From assembly GCA_014825775.1 (NCBI GenBank), contig MVAQ01000256.1, positions 1-28,243 of the forward strand: a stretch of 28,243 bases of DNA, written 5' to 3'. Origin of the DNA: Krasilnikovozyma curviuscula. Lineage: Eukaryota > Basidiomycota > Tremellomycetes > Cystofilobasidiales > Mrakiaceae. Shown in pieces: positions 20,060 through 28,243 of this stretch (position 1 is its first letter; every line of letters begins with the position of its first letter). The position numbers and the translations under genes were made by a program. The notes under the pieces were generated by a model that worked only from the letters and a program-made list of their open reading frames with translations, ran no database searches and had not been told where the DNA came from.

Positions 20060-21953
20060 GCCCTGCTCAACGTTAGTCCCTCTGCGCGGCGATCGGGCGT
20101 CCGTCTAAAGGTCTGCTGCGAGGGTATATCCTTCGTATTCAAGCTGGCTGACGGAGCTGTTGCTGCTGCCAAGAGTCTGTCGATGGGTCGCGCTTAGGAA
20201 TGGGTGCCTAGGCGAAGAGGGCGAATTGGGAGGGAAGTCGGAAAAGGGGACGATCCCAAAGAGGGTTCGAACGAGAACGGCAAGACAGATACCTTCAAGG
20301 TAGTACTGCTGCCGGTTAGGTAGATCGAAGGTTTGGAGAGGTCTACAACGTCTGAATGGGCTGAATGTTGGAAAGAGAAGAGAAGGTTTCTCCCTGGAAC
20401 AAGCTGGCTATTCGTCAGACAGGAGAGACAAAGCAGAACCACACAGGGACGACGACGACGCCCAAGTTTTGGAGCCCTGGTTGTGAAAGCAGGCGAAAAC
20501 GAATGAGAAGTGGAGCCCTTTGGATGATGAAAGTGACCTTGGAGAAAACAAGAAAAAATGACAGGAGTGGCTGTTGCTGCAGAACTGTTGCTCGGTTTTG
20601 GCGACAGAGCCTCGAAAGAGGCAGCTCGAGGCCAGGCTTTTCTCTTGCGCGCGCAGATGACACCGTCCTCCGGAATGAGTAGGAATCTCTCCCTCTCCAC
20701 AAAGATATGTTATCTCTCCTTCTCTATCGACCGGTAGGATGGGATACAGCTCAGCGGAAGACAGGAAAACCGAGTAGGTAAAAAAAGATTGGAAAAAAAA
20801 AGGAAACCTCGTGCGCCTGTTTATTCGGGTGGCGAGGAAAAAACCCCTTCGAACGGATCGCAACTGAGCAAGTCTCTATGAAATACTCTCAGCCCACATC
20901 CCAAGCGCAAAAGCTTCTTTTCCTCTCGGTGCCATGAGCGAGGAGCGTGGTATAGATTGCGACTCATCTCAGAGAACCCAACCAACACATTATGTGAAAC
21001 AAAAACGGAGGTCTCAGGTCGCTCACTGCGTCAAAAACCTTAACGCAGAGGGAGCACACTCTTTGGAATTCTCGCTCAAGGCAAGACGGACAGCCCTTTC
21101 ATCTTGGCGGGGGTGCCAGGGTTGCAAAAGAGAAGCTCACCAGGGCCGACGTGTCAGTCAGAGATACGTCGGATTCGCTAGCGCACATCTCATTTTGGCG
21201 ATAAGAATAGCAAGGCGAGGGCGCTTGATCTCTCTCAAGGTAGAAGCGTGTAGCAGTACCACACTGGGAGCTACGAAGACAGGAACCGAATGTCAATGAT
21301 GAACGCCCTGTCGAAAGTTTATCCCATTCAAAAAGGAAAACTCAAAACGTTCCAACGAAGAAGTTAGGAAAAGACACCGACAACTTCGTCTTCCACGACA
21401 TTCGTTCAATTCAAAATCTAAGTTTTTCGGGAGGTGGTGACGCTTTTTACTACAGAGCTGGTAGGAAGAGATAACTGCGACGTGATCATTGCGTTCTGAG
21501 CTGGCCTTGGCGGTACCCAAGATTGAATACTCGACTAGCACGTCATCTCGGTCGGCGCTTGTGGAGACCTTACTGCAGATCATTCTTGATTTGTTCTGAG
21601 GGGGACAAGATGTTTGCACAGGCGCTTCAGATCTACGAGCATCTGTCTCCAACTTTCGAACGGCCCCGATGCGACGAAAGGATTCTACAAAAAGGGTAGA
21701 ACCTGAAGTGTAAATGGTAGAACATAGCAGTAGTGTCCAGGCATTTCGTGATCTGAAGAAAATTGTTCTACATGGATTGTACAGGGGTACAGAGGTCTAC
21801 ACAAAAGTCAGTGGAGGAGGTGTTCCATGCAATAGAACAGCCCGTCGTTTTCGTAAGGAAAGAGGAGTATTTACCTAAATTTACATGTCCAAAGAGGGTG
21901 GTAAGTATCGAGAGAAAATAATTCAAGAACAGAGACCGGTTGAAACCCCAAAC
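20060..21953. other. Long non-coding stretch upstream of the homeobox gene
   Basis: About 1.9 kb between the homeobox start and the NIPA stop, both on the - strand. It should hold the long promoter and leader of the transcription factor gene plus the NIPA 3' UTR (up to about 21870 if the last NIPA intron is used). Several ORFs of 60-168 codons occur on both strands, but none shows a recognisable motif, consistent exon joins or balanced composition. A CCTTTAG at about 20103-20109 on the - strand could be the acceptor of a leader intron. No tRNA or repeat was recognised. Confidence 0.5.
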
Positions 21954-24900
21954 TCACGCATTCGGCAGCTTCCTCACGCTGCTGACAGTATTCGTAGGTG
22001 TCGGCGAGTGATGCGCGAACCCAGAGGACTCGGCAAACTCATTAATGAGGTCCTCATCCACATCCTCGAAATCCCCATCATCGTCCTCGAAGTCTTCTCC
22101 ACCTCCACTCGACCCACCGCCGCGACCGTAATCTCCCGAATGGGCGTGGCTGTGGTCGACAAGTCCCGCACGCTCTTCCTTCTCTTGTTGCTGCTGAGAC
22201 TTTTTCTTCAAGTGCGGATAGTCCTTAGTGCCCCGGTGGTTGGAAGCGGACTGAGGGGACTGGTGGTGATGCTTCTCATCGTACCCGCCGTCGTGGTGCT
22301 GCCAGTGCTGCTGCTGACGTCCCCGCAATTGAAGATCAGGCTCAGGCGAGTTGAAGGCTGCTTTGAGGAAGGAGCTGATTGGTGGTAAGCCAGTTGGGGA
22401 GATCGGGCTGGGTAGAGAGGGCGATCGAGTAGGATTGCGGTCGTCCTATCCAATGGCAAAATATTTCAGTCAAGCGTTGTATGATGAGGGCTATGAATTA
22501 TACACTTACAAACTCGCCCCTCACTGGACTGCTCTGGGACCGGCCCTCCATCTGCAACACTTCCGGCCTGAAAGTACCAAACCTCTTGGCCTGCTGCGTT
22601 TCATGCTGGTAGTCTGAGTCACTGAACCCCGTCACAGAAGAGCCCATAGTGTTGCTTCGTGAAGGCGGGTGATTGTCGTACCGCGCTGGCGAGCTCTCTC
22701 GATGAGTTTGGTGAGTGTGAACAGCTTCTTGATCTTTGATGCCCGGCCGAGGGTATTGATGGACAACATCCTCAGGATCGAACTTCAGTGTGCCGACTCT
22801 GGGTCTGCTGGGACTTTCCTCGCGTCGTTCTTCAATTGTGGTGATCGTGGATCCTTCACGACCTTGAGGTGGACCAAAGCTACCGTGATGCGAGTCGTAC
22901 ATGGGTACGGGGTTGTCAGAGAGCTGGTATCGAACCATACCTGCTGTACTGGGTTCAACTGAACCAATTGGGCCATGGCCGTGTCTTCCACCACCGCTGG
23001 ATCGACTATTCTTACGACTCCTCGCCCGCATGATGGAGCCTACCGTGCCAAATCCACCCCGCAGCGCATCCATTGAAGCTGATGCAAATATACAAGGAGC
23101 CTCAGCAAAGGTGTACATGAGCAACAGGAATAGCACTCACGATCCTCCCATCCAGTAATTGACTTCTCCTGATCTTCCGTCGGATCCCTTGAAGCCTGGA
23201 GAAGGATAGTCGAACGCCTGTCTAACTGAACGAGTGCCTCGGGATCAACTGGAAGATGATGTTCCTTGTCAGCAGGGTTCAGCGGGAATGAAAGAAGTAA
23301 TAGGCTCACCTTTACTCATCTGAAGCAGAGTGATACCAGCACATATAACCAGGAAGCCAAGAATGATCGTGATAATTTCGACCACGCTAGCTTTGAGACC
23401 TTGGTAGAGAATCTGAGCAAAAAGCCCCGTCAGTACTGCATCAGACGTCACCAGCAAAAACAAAGACTCACAATACTAGAAACAAGGGTGCAGAAAGTGA
23501 ACAGAACGTAGTAGGTTGGAGTGACCATTGCCGTGTTGAAGAGTTCGAGCGCTTTGTTTAGGTAGTTGATTTCCGTCAAGAGTGTAAAGATGACAAAGAC
23601 AAACAGCTTAAAGACAAGCCAGGATGTCAATGGTACGTCTAATAGGAAGCCAACAACAATCGCTACTCACAAACCAGAAGAACCAGTAGGTAACCTGATT
23701 TTCGCCTCGAATGCTAGTCAAGATCGACGCTCCCAACCCCTGTGTACAACTGACACTCAGACCACCTATCAAAGAACATACGCTGATATAGACCAACATG
23801 CTCTTGGTACCCCACCTGGGAGCGACGAAGAAGATTGTGACGAGCGATGCGATGATCAACAGGCCAGCCCATACGAGGAAGCCGGGAGCAATGAATAGCT
23901 TCATAAATGCGCGAATGGTAGTGACAGATTGTTGTTCAGGGGAGTTCAAGGCAACTGTTATGAATAACGAGGGTTGGTCATTGAAAGCCCAGAGAGTTTA
24001 AAGCGGAATGCAGGCCACTCACTGACGACCGAACCAACTATACAGAGGAAACACCCGATCCAGCCGAAGAAACTGAGCTTCTCCTTGAGGAAGAAATGAG
24101 AAAGGATGGCACAGATCACAACCGAGAGAGCACCTAGTGGTGTGACGAGAATGGCCTCCGTGAAGGCATCTGCACGGAAGTTCCAGAAGACCGATATTCA
24201 GCTCGACGAGATCATAGCCCGCAATCCCATGGTGTACTCACAGGCAACAAAATTAAAGATCTCTCCTAGTATCATCATCGACATCTACACGAGTCCCAAC
24301 GAAAATTTACCCCATTAGCAGCTAATACCGACCCGAAACAGCGGATAGCGACGACTCACGCCGGTCCACCAGACCCAATCCTTGAGGTAACTGTGTCCCT
24401 CACCAGCAACAGCATTTGGATTCCTTCGCTGAGCCCGTAGGAGACCTTTCTTCTTGATGACTAAGGAGTGGTAGATCAGAACCAGCGTTAGTTTCATGTT
24501 GTAGCTCGATTGCGGGTGACGTGCGCAAACACGTAGGGCTGAGATATGTCCCACATACCGAATGAAGAACCTATTGCCCACAGAAAGATATAAGAAGAGA
24601 AATAAAGTCGTGAGAAATTGCTTTGGATGCGATCATACGGCTGTGAAAGGGAGCAAAACGCACCGATGAAGACACCACTCATGACGGCAAGAATCAAGCC
24701 AACGATCCTAAAAGGGTCCAATTCCCAGATGTCAGCTCTGAAATGCCACAACATTTCTTTCGTTCCCTCTTTGTTATCCCAGCGCCAACGAACGAGGGTG
24801 TCGTGGTTTGGGCGCACGGAGGTGGAGGGATTGATTTTGTGTCGGAACGAAGGGTTCAAATATCAAGACTCACTTGAAGCTAGCCGGCTGGGACGACGTG

Positions 24901-24965
24901 CTGCTGGCCGAAGCAACGGCACTCTGACTGAAAGTTACTGTTGCAAATGACACTGTCGACGACAT
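21954..24965 (-). CDS. NIPA-family magnesium transporter with long C-terminal tail
   Basis: Multi-pass Mg2+ transporter of the NIPA (DUF803) family, related to drug/metabolite transporters. Twelve exons (24965-24874, 24707-24664, 24570-24559, 24460-24360, 24284-24242, 24169-24023, 23954-23671, 23606-23472, 23412-23310, 23248-23141, 23078-22510, 22445-21954) give 709 residues. The membrane part (about 30-320) has the family blocks [108 protein letters not shown] and [14 protein letters not shown]. The tail (about 321-709) is predicted disordered: Ser/Arg-rich, then Gln/His-rich ([18 protein letters not shown]), then acidic ([20 protein letters not shown]). Exon 3 is a 12-nt micro-exon. The stop TGA lies within a splice donor; using an 83-nt intron (21957-21875) also ends the protein after the same Ala. 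Confidence 0.93.
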
Positions 24966-26189
24966 GGTGCGAGATTGAAGGGAAAGGGACGACTTCTATA
25001 CAAGACGGTGCTGCTGCCTGCTGAATGAGTTTCGTACTAGAGGAGCTATCTCGAACCCAGTCGATCGCTAATCAAGCTTCTAATTCAATAAACACAGCCA
25101 GAATTGTGGGTTTGACTTCCCTATTCAACCTGGTGAAAGCAGCAGAAATCTCACCTTGGAACCAGAGGACGTAACCAAGGTTGAACGACGAAAGGGAGCT
25201 GATGGTCGACCTGAGGCAATCTCACCTTGTCCAACTTTTTCTCTTCCTTCCTTTTTTCGCCTCAGACGTTTGAGTTGGTTTGTCGAAGCTGTTCTCTCTC
25301 CAGCCTTTGGAGCGTAGCGATTGAACGTCGAAGGGGGCGGAAAAGGAGGGCAATTAATTCAGTTGGACGCTGTGCTGCTTTGTGGCGAGATGCTGCGAAA
25401 TCTAGGCTCTGCGCAAGCAAGTCGTGTTTTTGTTGTTCGATGGGAGAGATGGCACTGGGACTGGGGATATCAACCTGATGGGGAGAAGAAGGTGAATGGC
25501 CAGCACCATTGGGGAAGCCCGCTGTTATCTCCCAACGATCGATTGTCATCCAGCACCAGCGACGCGTCGATTCATGAAGCGCTCGTTCGCGAAGTTTTCA
25601 TCGCTTTACTTGTAAAAGTAATGCGAGGTTTCATTGAGACAAAAAAGATCTGGGGGTGACAGCTTGGATTTTGCTTATCTTTCGTGGACATCTTCAGTCC
25701 CACTTCAAGGCTAATCAGAAACACGGCATTAGATAGTCACTCACCGGGTCGGGTCGCTGCGTTGAGCAGTCTCCCAGGTAGCCAATGAGTTGACTGTCAG
25801 GTTTCATTACCGGCTTATCGAAGTATAATTGGACGGTTTTTGGTTTCAAACCCGTTGACATCAATGATAAGTTAGCTGATGCCCCCATCAACGTTACGTG
25901 TTTGTTTAATCTTTCCAACTCGAACGCGCTCAGACCCTCATCCTTTTCGGATAGGAGAGAGACGGCAGGACTATCTTCCTTGACTTTTGCACTTTTGACT
26001 AACTCTCAGTGTGAATAATGAGACTTGGATGGATCTTTCTTGCTGTGATCCGTTGGAAATACGAAAAGCTAAACGTCGTAATAGTGGGACTAATCAAATA
26101 ACCGCTTTGTCCCTTAGAGGTGCTTACAAATAATAGCCATCTCAACTAATGGTCTTGAGGGAACAAGGAGGTCCTCACAAGGGAGCGAT
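24966..26189. other. Long gap between NIPA start and nitroreductase stop
   Basis: 1.2 kb between two - strand genes. The part next to 24965 should be the NIPA promoter. No known gene was recognised. The best candidate for a hidden gene is the open stretch at 25715-25980 on the - strand, listed separately. A - strand ORF at 25262-25549 starts with ATG, has no recognisable motif and overlaps a + strand ORF of equal length. Confidence 0.5.
25715..26140 (-). CDS. Possible short spliced gene, unrecognised
   Basis: Tentative. An open frame of about 88 codons (25980-25715) includes LSAFELERLNKHVTLMGAS and LKPKTVQLYFDKPVMKPDSQ, which look protein-like. It can be joined upstream in phase, through a GTTAGT donor and a pyrimidine-rich CGAAAAG acceptor, to a short exon and an ATG at 26140 (MAII). 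It ends at a GTGAGT donor (about 25740), after which no convincing exon was found. No family is recognised. It may be a real small gene, a decayed one, or chance. Confidence 0.2.
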
Positions 26190-27175
26190 CTAACTAGAGA
26201 AAGTCAACAGTCTCCCTTCAATCGGCTGGAAGGTCTTCTCTCCGCCTTGACCAGGAGGACCAACTGGTGTTCCAAAGGGCATAATGGCGGTATTCTAGAA
26301 AGAAAGGGATGGTTAGAAGAAAGACACGGGGGGAAGATCAATGTTAGATGAACACATACCCTCCAAGTCGTCGGGAATCCGTATTGTTTTGCAAGAAGGG
26401 CGTTCAGATCTGGCGTCATACTACCGTGATGCTACAAGGATCGACATTAGAGACGATTAGAACAATTCCTTAGGATTTCTTCTGTGAACGGGGCAGAGCT
26501 CACCTGGAGGGAACATCCCAGACCTTCGTTCGACAATGCAGTCCAGACTGCAAATTGGAGCATACCTACACAGACAAAGTCAGTTAACACATACTAACAG
26601 AAGCATAGAACACAAGGCAAGGGAGAGGGGGGGTCTCACCAGCAGAGTTCTCCGACCAAGGACCAAAGAAAGGCTTCAGCTGAGCCATCTTCTCCGAAAT
26701 GACATCGATTGGAGCTTGGTCTTCAAAGAAGAGGACTGTTCCGTATCCTTTCGCATATCCATCTAGCTTATCAGACATGGTCTTGACAACCGGAGCTATT
26801 GATGATGGAAGGAAATGTTAGCGGGATATAAACGCCAACAAAGAATGCGGAAACAAACGAACGAGGTGCGGCAGCCAAGGTGCCCAGGAACTCTTTCTTG
26901 ACGAGAGACCACAATCGCTCGTTCTCCTTTGCGCCAGTGATGAGGATGCAGTGACCCGTCTGCAAGTTGAAGCTAGTGGGGGTGTGTAAGACACATTTTT
27001 CGATAATGGCCTTGATCTGGCCGTCGCTGATTGGGGAGGATGGTGAGAGGGAGTAGTGAGAACGACGGACCTGAATAAGTTCAACGTTTGATGTGAGTTA
27101 GTGGGTGGAAAAGAAGCGGAAAGGAATGCTTAGACTAACCATAATGGCGTCAAGGAAAGCTTGGGAGGCAGTCAT
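26190..27175 (-). CDS. Nitroreductase-family flavoprotein, Frm2/Hbn1-like
   Basis: Small FMN-dependent oxidoreductase of the nitroreductase fold, close to the fungal Frm2/Hbn1 group connected with fatty-acid response and oxidative stress; the natural substrate is unknown. Six exons (27175-27140, 27070-26863, 26795-26640, 26565-26504, 26431-26360, 26294-26190) give 212 residues; yeast Frm2 has 193. Family blocks: FLDAIMVRRSHYSLS (Arg-Arg contacting FMN phosphate, split by intron 1), CVLHTPTSFNLQTGHCILI (the PTxFNxQ motif), YGTVLFFEDQAP, NSAGMLQFAVWTALSNEGLG and GFPTTWRNTAIMPFGTPVGP. There is no signal peptide or membrane segment, so it is probably cytosolic. A TATA box lies about 90 nt upstream. 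Confidence 0.92.
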
Positions 27176-28026
27176 TTTTTTCTCTAAAAGTAATTGGAAT
27201 GGGATGATGGTTATGGGATTTGAGCCAGTGAGGAGAGGCAAAGCTCTGGCAGAATTTCTCCTCTTTATATACCCCTCCTCTCACGTCGCTTTAGAGCGAG
27301 CATGTCCCTATCGCCGTGAGAAGAGAGGAAGGAGCTGACGGCTGGAAATTTGCGGGGTTTCATCTCATCACTACGACCGAGGATCCGAGGAGCTTGGGGC
27401 GCAGCAGGGGCCTATGACCGAACAGGCAGCTTTCAAGGCTACCATTGAGAGCGCGCGGGGTCGAATCGAGTCTCGCGGACATCCAAGTCGCCAGCTCCCC
27501 AAATATCGTGAAACCAACCAAATTTTATGTGGGATGGAAACAAGACAAAAGAAATCATCCGTGTGACAGGTCCATGAATTTAGAAATGTCCTCGGACAAA
27601 ATCTATTAAAAAGTCGATGAGCGGGTTCTCCAATTCCATTGCAGGGGGACCTTTCGTCTGCTGAGGACCTCAGCGCCATTAGCGATACGGAAATCAACTC
27701 GAGTGAAAGAGAGGTACGTTTTATGTAAGGTCAAGAATGTAAATCAGCGTAGAATCAAAGATAGCAGGCGTTGCGGTGGTATTTGGCAGTAAACTTAAGT
27801 TGATCTTGAGACCAAGGGAATTGGATAGCACCAGAGTTCGAAATCTGACCTGCTTTCTCTACGCTCCAGCGAGAAGGTGTTTGATTGTTTATCTTGTCAA
27901 ACACACACACTTCTTGCCAGAATATCAGATTAATCAGCAGACTTTTCAAATGGGTATGCATTTACTTTCTATACGTTGTAAATCTAAACGCGCACAGCGC
28001 ATATCCAATTCGAGGTGGAAGGGTGA
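27176..28026. other. Gap upstream of the nitroreductase gene
   Basis: 851 bp holding the nitroreductase promoter and the 3' flank of the gene at the right edge. Apart from the TATA box, nothing was recognised. A short GTTCGA stretch near 27836 resembles part of a tRNA T-arm but the stem does not pair. Confidence 0.5.
27264..27272 (-). promoter_or_regulatory. TATA box of the nitroreductase gene
   Basis: TATATAAAG on the - strand, about 90-100 nt upstream of the start codon and flanked by a pyrimidine-rich stretch. A strong TATA box fits a stress-inducible gene, but that is inference. Confidence 0.5.
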
Positions 28027-28243
28027 TTACCAGACCTTGACTGGAGCATCTGCCTCTTCAGGAGTATCGAAAACGTTGATTGGCCATTGTGGAGCGTACA
28101 CTGTTATCAAGGACATACGACATGGTTAGTTATAAGGTGAGTCGGCGAGAGATGGACGAGGAGGCGCGATACGTACAGAATGGAGTGTTGTATCTAACGG
28201 GGTTAGCTCTCCCGACAGCAGAAATAGCCTCAAAGTCTTCATC
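28027..28243 (-). CDS. C-terminal fragment, probable aldo/keto reductase
   Basis: Only the last 46 residues are inside the window, in two exons (28243-28177 and 28100-28027) joined through a GTACGT donor and an AACAG acceptor. They read DEDFEAISAVGRANPVRYNT, then PFLYAPQWPINVFDTPEEAD, then APVKVW and a TAA stop. An (E)DFxxIxxxGxxNPVRYNxP stretch followed by a W-x-x-(N/D)-(V/I/L)-F block resembles the C-terminal loop of some fungal NADPH-dependent aldo/keto reductases, but no catalytic residue is visible. The 5' part lies beyond the right edge. Coding status is sure; the family is a guess. Confidence 0.45.

Noticed and set aside
20194..20863. ORFs of 95-168 codons upstream of the homeobox gene
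   Set aside because: They overlap one another in several frames on both strands, show no motif and lack splice links to the homeobox frame; they are more likely leader or promoter sequence.
21293..21652. 119-codon ORF on the - strand
   Set aside because: No recognisable motif, surrounded by stops, and no plausible exon partners.
25227..25659. Overlapping ORFs on the + strand and a - strand ORF at 25262-25549
   Set aside because: Comparable lengths on both strands in a GC-balanced stretch, none with a recognisable motif; chance is the simplest reading.
27820..27860. tRNA-like T-arm (GTTCGA flanked by short complementary bases)
   Set aside because: The stem does not pair with a 7-nt loop, and no acceptor stem or anticodon arm was found nearby.
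1..28243. CRISPR arrays, insertion sequences, transposons or virus-derived genes
   Set aside because: No direct-repeat arrays, terminal inverted repeats, transposase, integrase or reverse transcriptase motifs were seen; the repeats present are simple microsatellites and homopolymers.

Overview
The window is nuclear DNA from a fungus, most likely a basidiomycete yeast of the Tremellomycetes or a close relative. This is inferred from gene style and protein similarity only. Nearly every gene is split by many short introns (about 60-200 nt, mostly GTRNGT donors with CAG/TAG acceptors), genes are closely packed on both strands, and the products look fungal. I joined exons by hand, requiring consensus splice sites, an unbroken reading phase and agreement with family motifs. 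The phase arithmetic closes for every model given coordinates here, except the tentative one at 25715-26140.

Layout, left to right. 1-2579 (-): first part of a YOR1-like ABCC transporter, cut by the window edge just before Walker A. 2783-4463 (-): phytochelatin synthase. 5007-6799 (+): coproporphyrinogen III oxidase (HEM13) with a long mitochondrial-type N-terminal extension. 6986-9790 (-): replicative helicase subunit CDC45. 10112-12584 (-): WD40 protein CMR1/WDR76. 12995-13710 (-): mitochondrial ribosomal protein mL43. 13784-14770 (+): TMEM97/EXPERA membrane protein. 14960-16525 (-): ribose-5-phosphate isomerase. 17041-20059 (-): polyglutamine-rich homeodomain transcription factor with about 1.9 kb of non-coding DNA upstream. 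21954-24965 (-): NIPA-type magnesium transporter with a very long C-terminal tail. 26190-27175 (-): Frm2-like nitroreductase. 28027-28243 (-): C-terminal fragment, probably an aldo/keto reductase.

There is no operon-like logic. The genes serve housekeeping and stress roles: metal and xenobiotic handling, heme, DNA replication and damage, mitochondrial translation and the pentose phosphate pathway. Two divergent pairs share promoter space: phytochelatin synthase with HEM13 (543 bp) and mL43 with TMEM97 (73 bp). No rRNA, tRNA, CRISPR array, transposon or virus-derived gene was recognised.

The most interesting points are the phytochelatin synthase with an apparently complete Cys-His-Asp triad, the membrane-anchored extension on HEM13, micro-exons of 10 and 12 nt, and a NIPA stop codon lying inside a perfect splice donor so that both splice forms end at the same residue. 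I found no clear case of a wholly new multi-gene system.
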